Source: DAOPXV01 sp035352535
GTDB lineage: Bacteria; Muiribacteriota; UBA9980
Direction of reading: 5' to 3'
DNA length: 10,859 nt
NCBI GenBank assembly: GCA_964545075.1
Contig: CAZJFS010000150.1
Span: 1 to 10,859 of the forward strand
Below are positions 1 through 6,357 of the stretch, piece after piece (the first letter of the stretch is position 1; each line of letters opens with the position of its first letter). The notes under the pieces are model-generated. The model made no database searches and was not told the origin of the DNA. It saw only the letters and a list, made by a program, of their open reading frames with translations. The translations under genes and the position numbers were made by a program.

Positions 1-224
1 CGAACATCGTTATAAGACGTGAATTTTCTTTTCTGTATTTTTTTTACAATACTTTTAATCGATTTGATACGCGACTCGACCGGAAGCTTCACACGTATGC
101 CGTCTAACTTTCCGTAGTGATCGACGAGAGATATTATCTCGTCGCATATCTTCTGCTCCGCCCTCTGATAGGCTAAAAAGTTGTCGCTGTAACATCGCTC
201 GACCTTCGTGGTATTGGTCGTCAT
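1..224 (-). CDS. RelA/SpoT-like (p)ppGpp synthetase-domain protein, N-terminal part, cut by window edge
   Basis: An open frame of 74 full codons starts at the ATG at 224-222 and runs off the left edge without a stop. An AAGAGGG ribosome-binding site lies 5 nt upstream of the ATG. The visible N-terminus is helical and charged. Residues 51-64 read SRIKSIKSIVKKIQ, followed by a Lys/Arg-rich stretch and SYNDV. This resembles the start of the RelA/SpoT nucleotidyltransferase fold, where an R-x-K-S-x-x-S-I-x-x-K segment precedes the 'D-I-x-G-x-R' strand. Members of that family transfer pyrophosphate from ATP to GDP or GTP to make alarmones. The catalytic core would lie beyond the edge, so activity cannot be judged. 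It sits 62 bp downstream of the secreted-protein gene on the same strand. The family call is an inference from a short motif; a different helical protein remains possible. Confidence 0.55.
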   Translation of the reverse strand, partial: MTTNTTKVERCYSDNFLAYQRAEQKICDEIISLVDHYGKLDGIRVKLPVESRIKSIKSIVKKIQKRKFTSYNDV

Positions 225-286
225 TGTATCCCTCTTTCAATTGTTTCATAGTCGCAATTTTCTCGTTCGACGATCGAAATCCGGAA

Positions 287-1552
287 TTAAAGTTCTCCGG
301 CGCCACCAGTTGAAGGGTCGTCACCGTCGGAAACTTCCGGTGCATTTCCGCGAGATCCCAGCAATTTCATGCAAAGCTTTATCCGGGTTTCGGAGCCGGC
401 TCTTTCGTCCGCCGACATGAATTCGTTCGTTCTCGATTCTTCGAGACAATATGCGCCAAGCATGGAGTCGAAAGATCTTTTGTATTTGAATTGCTCAACC
501 GGCATGGACCTCATCTTAGTTCCGCCGAACCCGTCGCGCCTCGAATATTTGAATTCCAGCGAGGCTGGAAGGCCGTCATATTCATTCATGAATTCGCCGC
601 TGAATTCACATTTTCCGTTTACGACGCGGCAGTCGAAAATTTTACGGGCGCTTTCCGTATCGCCTATTTGCATGAATTGATAATAATTGTATCTCATGAA
701 ATTTAAGATTTCCTCATGGCGGGCGGAGATCGCCAGGTTAAAGGAGTCTATTTCCTCGCGACCGCGACCGGCATGAATAAAGTTTATTATATCTTCAAGC
801 TTTTTACGGCCTTCTTCGACGGCTTTATTGTTTTTTTCAATTATGTTTTTTCTGACCGAATCGTTTGCGGCTATCCTTTTTAGTCTTACATTCACTATTT
901 CACGAACTTTTTCAATATTAGCCCTGCGCGCCCGGCCGGACAGCGGTTCAACGGGATACCCTCCGGCGATATCAAGATACCGGCGGGCCTGTTTTGAACC
1001 CGAACACAGCTCTTCGATAAAAGGGGCCGAAGCCGCCTCTACATTTAAAAGCGACGCAATGGCGCGAAGGTCGTTCAGCGATGAACCCGGTAACGCTTCG
1101 ACGGCGGATGAGAGTTTCGAAATTTTTTCCATGGTCTCATTATATCTTTCGGGCAAAATGCCGCGCGAAAGCTTCGCCAGCTCCCGGATCTTGATTATTG
1201 CCGGCATTCGGACCCTGTCGCGCCCCGAACATCTCAGGTCAAAGTTGCTTATATCGGCGGGCATCGCAAACCCTTTGTCTTCGCTTTCAAGATAAGCCGT
1301 TTCAGCGGAAAGCTTCTTTTTACCGGACCTGAATTCGATCTCCCTGAAATCAACCCGAGGCGCAGGCATTTGTTCGGATGGTATATCCGGGCCGGCCGCG
1401 GCCCCGGACAACCTTTCGATCGTTGATATTTCGATTCGGCGGCCCACTTCATCCGCGGCCAAGACGACCGGCGGCACGACGAATATCAACGCCGCAGCCG
1501 ACATTAAAATCGAGGACCTTAATTCATGTGATATTCCGGAATAAAAACTCAT
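287..1552 (-). CDS. secreted protein of unknown function with six cysteines
   Basis: I do not recognise the family of this 421-residue protein. The ATG at 1552 follows a GGAGG site with 5-nt spacing. Residues 15-32 form a hydrophobic segment ending in VLA-AD, a plausible signal peptidase I site near residue 32, so the protein is probably exported. The region from about 118 to 290 is largely helical and charged. Six cysteines (108, 183, 308, 315, 369, 394) all lie in the predicted mature part, an even number compatible with three disulfides. The C-terminus (about 403-421) is a low-complexity Gly/Asp/Ser/Pro tail. No membrane anchor, lipobox or catalytic motif is visible. A TATAAT-like promoter lies upstream, and a RelA/SpoT-like gene follows. 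The export call is from sequence; the function is unknown. Confidence 0.8.
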   Translation of the reverse strand: MSFYSGISHELRSSILMSAAALIFVVPPVVLAADEVGRRIEISTIERLSGAAAGPDIPSEQMPAPRVDFREIEFRSGKKKLSAETAYLESEDKGFAMPADISNFDLRCSGRDRVRMPAIIKIRELAKLSRGILPERYNETMEKISKLSSAVEALPGSSLNDLRAIASLLNVEAASAPFIEELCSGSKQARRYLDIAGGYPVEPLSGRARRANIEKVREIVNVRLKRIAANDSVRKNIIEKNNKAVEEGRKKLEDIINFIHAGRGREEIDSFNLAISARHEEILNFMRYNYYQFMQIGDTESARKIFDCRVVNGKCEFSGEFMNEYDGLPASLEFKYSRRDGFGGTKMRSMPVEQFKYKRSFDSMLGAYCLEESRTNEFMSADERAGSETRIKLCMKLLGSRGNAPEVSDGDDPSTGGAGEL

Positions 1553-1635
1553 CCATACCTCCGCGAAGATATTTTTTATAAGCGGCTCAAACGCATTTTC
1601 TTTAAAAAGATACTTCTTATCCTTGCAATTTTTAT

Positions 1636-1663
1636 ATTATAACATATTATTTTCGAGCCGCAA
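1636..1663 (-). promoter_or_regulatory. possible promoter for the secreted-protein gene
   Basis: On the minus strand a perfect TATAAT (1641-1636) lies 16 bp after a weak TTGCGG -35 (1663-1658). It would start transcription near 1629 and give a leader of about 77 nt before the ATG at 1552. The -35 lies inside the end of the GNAT gene. The -10 is convincing and the -35 is poor. Confidence 0.4.
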
Positions 1664-2201
1664 AATATTCGGCCCTGGATATTTTATATAACACATGCTT
1701 CCTCAAAATGTCCCCTTCCGCAATGTTCGGATGATCGAAATCACCGATATGCGAAAGGCCTATTTTTTCCATGACCCTTCTGGAAGGCGTATTGATTTCC
1801 GATGTGAAAGAGTAAACATCGCCGAACCCGAATTCGCCAAAACCCATGCCGAGACATGCCGCGGCGCCCTCGGTGGCGACTCCCTTTCCCCAGAATTTAC
1901 GCCTCATGCGCCATCCGATCTCTATGCATGGAGTGAACCACGCTTCGAACCTGGGGCTTGCGAAGCCTATAAATCCCATCAGTTCGTTGGTTTCCGCGAG
2001 TTCAGCGGCAAAAAGCCCGTATCCGTTCCCGGCTATGGCCGCTTTTATTCTTTCAAAAAATTCAAGGCTTTTTTCAGGCGTGAGAGCCGCCGGAAAATAT
2101 CTCATGACCTCGGGGTCCGAATTCATCTCAGTGAACGGCGCGAGGTCCTCATCCTTCCAGTCTCTAATAATAATTCTTCCGGTTCTTTTATAGATCTTCA
2201 T
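1647..2201 (-). CDS. GNAT-family N-acetyltransferase (RimJ/RimL-like)
   Basis: This 184-residue protein transfers an acetyl group from acetyl-CoA to an amine; the substrate cannot be read from the sequence. It opens with RIIIRDWKDEDL, the usual first strand and turn of the Acetyltransf_3 group, followed by FTEMNSDPEVMRYFP. The acetyl-CoA pyrophosphate-binding motif is RKFWGKGVATEGA at residues 101-113. The family's N-x-x-S-x-x-V-M-E-K-x-G-L segment follows near the C-terminus. The frame stays open upstream to about 2360, but that part overlaps the fosX-like gene. The ATG at 2201, with an AGGT site just before it, gives a normal family length. It begins 22 bp after the fosX-like stop, so the two are probably co-transcribed. 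That pairing suggests small-molecule detoxification, but a protein-modifying RimJ-type role is equally possible. Confidence 0.88.
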   Translation of the reverse strand: MKIYKRTGRIIIRDWKDEDLAPFTEMNSDPEVMRYFPAALTPEKSLEFFERIKAAIAGNGYGLFAAELAETNELMGFIGFASPRFEAWFTPCIEIGWRMRRKFWGKGVATEGAAACLGMGFGEFGFGDVYSFTSEINTPSRRVMEKIGLSHIGDFDHPNIAEGDILRKHVLYKISRAEYFAARK

Positions 2202-2223
2202 TCGATACCTGTTTCGTATAACT

Positions 2224-2631
2224 TTATTCCGCTCCGGCGTATCTTTCGAGCCTGTCCGCGAGATTTCCGGTATGCAGTTCGAAAAGATGGTTATCATGGT
2301 CGTAAAAATAGAGCGAGCGGCCTTCGCCGGCAACTCTTGGCCTCGGCGGCAATATTTCAATATTCAATGAACTGAGGCGCGATTCATATTTTTCAAATTC
2401 ATCTTCCCCGATCTTGAAAGCCACATGGTTATAAGCGCGTTCCGCAGGCGCGGTTCCCCGCATCAACGCTATCCACAAACCGCCGATAAGGAAAAATTTT
2501 TCAGGGCTCTTCGAAAATGTTTTCTCACCGCTCGAATAAATCTCGCGGGCGTCGAAAACCGTTTTCAAAAAAGATGAGGCACGCTCGAGATCGCTGACTA
2601 TGAATGTTATATGACTTATTCCTTCGATCAC
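2224..2631 (-). CDS. fosX: FosX-type fosfomycin resistance hydrolase (VOC fold)
   Basis: This 135-residue vicinal-oxygen-chelate enzyme most resembles FosX, which uses Mn(II) and water to open the epoxide of fosfomycin in the cytoplasm. Starting at the GTG at 2631 gives MIEGISHITFIV, matching the family N-terminus. It places the metal ligands at His7, His69 (in YNH) and Glu118 (in HLFELHTG), the numbering I recall for Listeria FosX. Glu44 in PEKFFLI corresponds to the FosX general base that distinguishes water-using FosX from thiol-using FosA and FosB. The signatures PPRPRVAGEGRSLYFYD and DNHLFELHTG are also present. A TTG at 2649 is an alternative start with a more distant AGGTGA site and would add six residues. 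The gene sits 132 bp after truA, has its own likely promoter, and is followed by a GNAT gene. Whether fosfomycin is its natural substrate is not shown. Confidence 0.88.
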   Translation of the reverse strand: MIEGISHITFIVSDLERASSFLKTVFDAREIYSSGEKTFSKSPEKFFLIGGLWIALMRGTAPAERAYNHVAFKIGEDEFEKYESRLSSLNIEILPPRPRVAGEGRSLYFYDHDNHLFELHTGNLADRLERYAGAE

Positions 2632-2690
2632 AATACCCGTCCCGTTCAAATATTATCATTCACCTCGCGAAGAGCTGAATATCAATAACA

Positions 2691-2719
2691 ATAATATCAC
2701 CATATTAAAATATGGTCAA
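2691..2719 (-). promoter_or_regulatory. sigma70-like promoter for the fosX-GNAT pair
   Basis: On the minus strand TTGACC (2719-2714, 5 of 6 to consensus) is separated by exactly 17 bp from TATTAT (2696-2691, 5 of 6). The predicted start is near 2684, about 53 nt before the fosX GTG. This is the best promoter match in the window and is well placed in the truA-fosX gap. Confidence 0.6.
2699..2716. repeat. perfect inverted repeat inside the fosX promoter, probable operator
   Basis: ACCATATT and AATATGGT form an 18-bp dyad with 8-bp perfect arms around a 2-bp centre. It covers the last three bases of the -35 and most of the spacer. A centre of two bases is too short for an RNA hairpin loop and there is no U-run, so a protein-binding operator fits better than a terminator. 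The regulator is not encoded in the window. Confidence 0.55.
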
Positions 2720-2763
2720 TAAAAATATTGGCGATGTTCGATTGAAGGCGGTTAAATTCAGCC

Positions 2764-3576
2764 TCAATACTTGACTTTGTAAAGAAAAAGGCCGCGGGCA
2801 GGAGCCGTTACGTATGTGGAGCGCAGTTCGTATTCGCTCATTATCTTTTCAGCGTGCTTCATGTCGAAACGGCCGTACGCGTATTCGATCGAAAAACCGA
2901 CCAGGCGCCTGACCATTTTATATAAAAAACCTTCGCCTTCTACGAAAAAAAACAATTTGCCGCGCGAACGCATATCGTAAAATTTGAACATTAAAATGTT
3001 TTTATAAAAATGTTCGATTTCGTTCAGATCAATCTCGCCGTCGCAGAAAGGCGCGCAAAAAAGCTTCCCTTTGAATTTTTTTGTGATCTCGCGAAGTTTC
3101 TCCAGATCAAGTTTTTTTCTGACATGCCACGAATAACGGTTCGAAAAAACATCCGGCTTCCCGTAATTGACGACATACATATAGGTCTTGGAACGCGAAC
3201 TTCCAAGAGCATGAAAATCGCCTTCTACGATTGAAACGCCTTTGACCATGATATCGTTGGGCAGCATCTTGTTCAAACGCTTTTTTAAACCCTCGAGGGG
3301 AATGTTGAGCTTATAATCGGGAGGGATCGCGAAACTCACGATCTGGCATAGCGCGTGAACGCCCTTATCGGTGCGGCCGGAGCCCTTGGTGTCGAAATAA
3401 CGGCCGAGGGCCCTTTCGATGACCTTCTCCAGAGCGCCCTGGACGGTCGGAACCACATCCTCTTTTCCGGTCTGCCTCTGAAAACCAAAATAACCCGTTC
3501 CGTCATATTCGACCTGGAGGACGAGCGTTTTTGCCTTATCAAGTTCGGTCGTTCCTTTAATGTATCTTATAGTCAT
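2764..3576 (-). CDS. truA: tRNA pseudouridine(38-40) synthase TruA
   Basis: This 270-residue protein converts uridines 38, 39 and 40 in the anticodon arm of tRNAs to pseudouridine. The catalytic aspartate is Asp70 in GSGRTDKGVHA (residues 65-75). Other TruA landmarks are VEYDGTGYFGFQRQ near residue 22, SRSKTYMYVV near 128, GEGFLYKMVRRLVG near 214, and the C-terminal APARGLFLYKVKY. The length is slightly above usual because about ten extra residues precede the first strand. The ATG at 3576 is the only plausible start. It lies 8 bp after the ecfT stop with no close Shine-Dalgarno (an AAAGGA sits about 16 nt away), so translation is probably coupled to ecfT. Position after ecfA1-ecfA2-ecfT matches the Firmicutes arrangement. 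Confidence 0.97.
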   Translation of the reverse strand: MTIRYIKGTTELDKAKTLVLQVEYDGTGYFGFQRQTGKEDVVPTVQGALEKVIERALGRYFDTKGSGRTDKGVHALCQIVSFAIPPDYKLNIPLEGLKKRLNKMLPNDIMVKGVSIVEGDFHALGSSRSKTYMYVVNYGKPDVFSNRYSWHVRKKLDLEKLREITKKFKGKLFCAPFCDGEIDLNEIEHFYKNILMFKFYDMRSRGKLFFFVEGEGFLYKMVRRLVGFSIEYAYGRFDMKHAEKIMSEYELRSTYVTAPARGLFLYKVKY

Positions 3577-3584
3577 TTCAATAT

Positions 3585-4391
3585 TTAAAGTCCTTTTAAA
3601 TAATTTACCAGCACGGGAAATATCGCGGCAAGAACCACGATCAGCATAAAATAATCCGCCGGACCCTCGCGCCTGCGCTTATATCGGGTGCGTCCCTCGC
3701 CGCCTGTATAACATCGGCTTTCCATGGCTATCGCCAACTCGTCAGCCCGTTTAAAAGACATGACGAAAAGCGGAATGAGTATCGGCACGAAACTGGCCGC
3801 GCGCTTGAATATATTGCCATCGGTAAAATTCGCGCCACGTGCCTCCTGCGCCCTCTGAATTTTATCAATCTCCGCGACGAGCGTTGGGATAAAACGAAGC
3901 GCGATAGTCATCATAAGAGAAAATTCATGCACGGGAAACCTTAATTTTTTCAATGGCCTGAGACACTCTTCAATTCCATCGGACAGTTCTATCGGCGACG
4001 TGGTAAGCGTTAAAAGCGTAGCGAAAACGACCAGCAACATAACGCGCATAAAAAAGCGGAAACCCTGTATAAGCCCTTCCTCGGTTATCTTAAAAATACC
4101 CCATTCCCAATACACCTTAACGCCGTCGGCAAAAAGGATATTCAAAAAAAGTGTTATTACAAAAATGAATATAAGAGGTTTTAAACCCCTTATCAAAAAT
4201 CCGGTTCCGAGTCTAGATATCTTTAATATAAGCCAGGAAAGAAGAAGTAAATAAAAGTAAAGATAACCGTCATGAATAAGAAAAACCGAAAAAGTAAATA
4301 AGAATAAAGAGATTATCTTCATCTTCGGAGAAGCGCCATGAATCGGCGATCCCGTGGGCATATACTGCCCTAAAAGCAGGTCATTTACCAT
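3585..4391 (-). CDS. ecfT: ECF transporter transmembrane component EcfT
   Basis: This 268-residue integral membrane protein joins the two EcfA ATPases to exchangeable substrate-binding S-components for uptake of vitamins or transition metals. Hydrophobic segments are visible at about 25-42, 43-58, 68-88, 115-133, 201-213 and 248-266. The long cytoplasmic coupling region carries the first family motif as Ala-Arg-Gly (184-186, in AQEARGA). The second reads Ser-Arg-Cys (225-227, in AMESRCYTGGEGRTRY) where Ala-Arg-Gly or Ala-Arg-Cys is common; the arginine is kept. The start ATGGTAAATGA overlaps the ecfA2 stop by 11 bp, which implies translational coupling. No S-component gene is adjacent, as expected for a shared group II module. 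Confidence 0.95.
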   Translation of the reverse strand: MVNDLLLGQYMPTGSPIHGASPKMKIISLFLFTFSVFLIHDGYLYFYLLLLSWLILKISRLGTGFLIRGLKPLIFIFVITLFLNILFADGVKVYWEWGIFKITEEGLIQGFRFFMRVMLLVVFATLLTLTTSPIELSDGIEECLRPLKKLRFPVHEFSLMMTIALRFIPTLVAEIDKIQRAQEARGANFTDGNIFKRAASFVPILIPLFVMSFKRADELAIAMESRCYTGGEGRTRYKRRREGPADYFMLIVVLAAIFPVLVNYLKGL

Positions 4392-5241
4392 AGTTTTTCA
4401 ACATCCCCGCCGCAAGTTCGTTTATTTCAAGAGGCATACTTCCGAAATCAAACCCGCGTTCCTGTAAATAATAAGCCAGACTGGCCGGAGCGATACTGCC
4501 GACGTTAAGCGCGCCCAACCTTAAAACATCCGAAAAAACTTCGCGCGGCGTTCCTGACAGCTCAATACGGCCGTCTTTCATACAATAAATTCTGTCGGAG
4601 ACCACTGCCACGTACTCAAGATTATGTGAAACCATGACGATTGAAATGTCAAGACATTCACGCAGGCCCTTCAAAATGCCTGAAAAAACGTCACAGGATC
4701 TTGGGTCAAGTCCGGCCATTGGTTCGTCCAGGACCAGCACCCTGGGTTCCATTGCCAGAACTCCCGCTATGGCTACCTTTCTCAATGTGCCGCCCGAAAG
4801 TTCAAAAGGGGCTTTCATAAGGGTTGCGCGATCGATCCCCATCAGGTCCGCCGTCTTGAAAACGATACTTTCTATCTGATCGGCGGGTTTCCCTATCTGG
4901 CGCGGCCCGAAAGCTATATCGTCATAAACCGTTTCCTCGAATACCTGATCCTCCGGATATTGAAATACCATGCCAACCAGCGTACACAACCTTTTCTGAT
5001 TGAGCCTGCCGCCAATTTCAACATCGAGATTCTCCCATTTTATGCTCCCCGACGAAGGCTTCCGCTGTCCGTTCAGAAGCTGCACTAAAGTAGATTTTCC
5101 TGAACCGGTATGTCCTATGAGGCTTACGATCTCGCCTGAATAAAGCTCGAAATTAACGCCGGCTAATGCAACGCATTCAACAGGTGTTTTGGGGCTATAC
5201 ACATATCCCAGATCGGTTATCGTTATTAATTTCTTATTCAT
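4381..5241 (-). CDS. ecfA2: ECF transporter ATP-binding protein EcfA2
   Basis: This 286-residue ABC ATPase is the second of the heterodimeric pair that powers ECF-type uptake. Residue numbers run from the ATG at 5241: Walker A GHTGSGKST at 43-51, Q-loop Gln94 in VFQYPEDQ, signature LSGGTLRK at 148-155, Walker B VLVLDE at 168-173, and H-loop His206. GHTGSGKST and YSPKTPVE near the N-terminus are typical of EcfA2 rather than EcfA1. The frame extends upstream to a TTG at 5274 that overlaps ecfA1, but the ATG at 5241 gives the family N-terminus and sits 4 bp after the ecfA1 stop, with AGGCGTGA as a weak ribosome-binding site. The signature has Thr-Leu where Gln-Met or Gln-Lys is usual, and the post-Walker-B segment is DEPMAGLD instead of DEPTAGLD. 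Confidence 0.95.
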   Translation of the reverse strand: MNKKLITITDLGYVYSPKTPVECVALAGVNFELYSGEIVSLIGHTGSGKSTLVQLLNGQRKPSSGSIKWENLDVEIGGRLNQKRLCTLVGMVFQYPEDQVFEETVYDDIAFGPRQIGKPADQIESIVFKTADLMGIDRATLMKAPFELSGGTLRKVAIAGVLAMEPRVLVLDEPMAGLDPRSCDVFSGILKGLRECLDISIVMVSHNLEYVAVVSDRIYCMKDGRIELSGTPREVFSDVLRLGALNVGSIAPASLAYYLQERGFDFGSMPLEINELAAGMLKNYGK

Positions 5242-5245
5242 AATA

Positions 5246-6118
5246 TCACGCCTGGTGAAAACCGCCTTTTTCAAACCGAATCGGATCCGGCAGTTTCAAA
5301 GCCAATTCACGAAGATTTCCAGCCGACTCCCAGGCTTCGTCGGAAATTTTTATTCCCGACGCGGCAAGTTTCGTCAAAAGTTCGTAACCAAAGGGCATCC
5401 TCAGGTTGAATCTTGACACAAAATCAGGCCCCTGCCTGAAAAAACCCGAAGGTTTTCCTACATATTCGGCCAAACCATGATTGAGGCAAATTATCCTGTC
5501 GCACAAAAGAGAGTTTTCCATAAAGTGCGTCACGAGAACCACCGTTATTTTAAGCTCCCTGTTTATCTTTAAAATAAGTTCCATAACGCGCTCGCGACCG
5601 CGCGCGTCAAGCATGGCGGTCGGCTCGTCAAGGACGAGTATGTCGGGCTTCATGGCTAAAACGCCGGCGATCGCGAGGCGCTGTTTCTGCCCGCCCGATA
5701 GATTCGCCGTCATAAAATTCCGACGCTCCGTTAGTTCGACCGCATCAAGGGCATAATCGACGCGTTCACAGATTTCATTTTCAGCAATGCCAAGATTTTC
5801 AGGCGCGAAAGCCACGTCGTTTTCAACTATTGTTCCGACGATCTGGTTCTCGGGATTTTGAAACACGAAGCCCACGCGCCTTCTGACCGCTATAACATTT
5901 TCTTCCTTCGAAGTATCAAAACCGCAAACGGAAACGCTTCCGGACGAAGGAATAAGAAGGCAATTCAATAATTTAGCGAGGGTGGATTTTCCCGAGCCGT
6001 TGGCCCCTAAAACGCCGATGAACTCGCCGGACGAGATCTTGAGGTCTACGCCGGAAAGAACATAAGGCGAGCCTTCGGTATTTGAATATCTGAAATTGAC
6101 GTTTTTAAATTCTATCAT
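5246..6118 (-). CDS. ecfA1: ECF transporter ATP-binding protein EcfA1
   Basis: This 290-residue ABC ATPase is the first subunit of the ECF energy module. Walker A GANGSGKST lies at 38-46, Q-loop Gln87 in VFQNPENQ, signature LSGGQKQR at 140-147, Walker B ILVLDE at 160-165, and H-loop His198. The segments VGFVFQNPENQIVG and VENDVAFAPENLGI are typical of EcfA1. The start is the ATG at 6118, giving MIEFKNVNFRY, the usual N-terminus. Bases just upstream are almost pure A and T with no Shine-Dalgarno, unlike the ribosomal genes to the right. It is the first gene of the ecfA1-ecfA2-ecfT-truA run, separated from rplQ by a terminator and a possible promoter. Confidence 0.96.
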   Translation of the reverse strand: MIEFKNVNFRYSNTEGSPYVLSGVDLKISSGEFIGVLGANGSGKSTLAKLLNCLLIPSSGSVSVCGFDTSKEENVIAVRRRVGFVFQNPENQIVGTIVENDVAFAPENLGIAENEICERVDYALDAVELTERRNFMTANLSGGQKQRLAIAGVLAMKPDILVLDEPTAMLDARGRERVMELILKINRELKITVVLVTHFMENSLLCDRIICLNHGLAEYVGKPSGFFRQGPDFVSRFNLRMPFGYELLTKLAASGIKISDEAWESAGNLRELALKLPDPIRFEKGGFHQA

Positions 6119-6178
6119 TATAATATATCAATAATATATAAATTTTGAATATAACCGTTTTATTTAAATATCAGCATA

Positions 6179-6207
6179 ATAATAAATCGAAGCCGGAACT
6201 AACGCAA
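6179..6207 (-). promoter_or_regulatory. possible promoter for ecfA1-ecfA2-ecfT-truA
   Basis: On the minus strand TTGCGT (6207-6202, 3 of 6 to consensus) is spaced 17 bp from TATTAT (6184-6179, 5 of 6). A start near 6172 would leave a leader of about 54 nt. The region between here and ecfA1 is so AT-rich that other -10 elements (for example TATATT) nearer the ATG are possible. The terminator upstream argues that a promoter must lie somewhere in this gap. Confidence 0.35.
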
Positions 6208-6292
6208 AGTAAAAAAAGAAAAGAAATAAAGCCGGGAAAACTTTAATGATATGAGCAAGGGCGGTCCCGCGCGCCACCGGCCGACTTTTAAT

Positions 6293-6327
6293 AAATATAG
6301 GGGCAACCATAGATTGCCCCTATATTT
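6293..6327 (-). terminator. intrinsic terminator after rplQ (possibly bidirectional)
   Basis: A perfect 14-bp inverted repeat (6293-6306 and 6314-6327) with a 7-nt loop lies 30 bp past the rplQ stop. The core is a GGGGCAA/TTGCCCC stem flanked by AAATATA/TATATTT arms. In the minus-strand RNA the stem ends UAUAUUUAUU, a U-rich though interrupted tail. The plus-strand read-out ends UAUAUUUU. It closes the ribosomal-protein operon. Confidence 0.85.
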
Positions 6328-6357
6328 TAAGCGTCTATAAAGTTGTCAGTTTACAAC

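Noticed and set aside
55..345. 96-codon minus-strand frame overlapping the secreted-protein end and the left-edge gene
   Set aside because: It overlaps the secreted-protein stop region and is out of frame with the RelA/SpoT-like gene, which has a ribosome-binding site and a recognisable motif. Its protein is compositionally odd.
828..1295. 155-codon plus-strand frame
   Set aside because: Antisense shadow of the secreted-protein gene, with no motif and no ribosome-binding site seen.
2204..2216. 13-base match GATACCTGTTTCG shared with the rpoA-rplQ gap on the other strand
   Set aside because: In a window this size about one such 13-base match between strands is expected by chance, and the contexts are unrelated.
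2202..2360. N-terminal extension of the GNAT gene
   Set aside because: It would overlap most of the 3' end of the fosX-like gene in another frame. The ATG at 2201 gives a normal GNAT start.
1695..2375. 226-codon plus-strand frame
   Set aside because: It lies opposite the GNAT and fosX genes, whose minus-strand products have clear family motifs. The plus-strand protein shows none.
2699..2716. Inverted repeat considered as a truA terminator
   Set aside because: The loop would be only 2 nt, the stem is AT-rich and no U-run follows; it coincides with promoter elements instead.
5242..5274. TTG start extending ecfA2 by 11 residues
   Set aside because: It overlaps ecfA1 and adds residues absent from the family; the ATG at 5241 is better placed.
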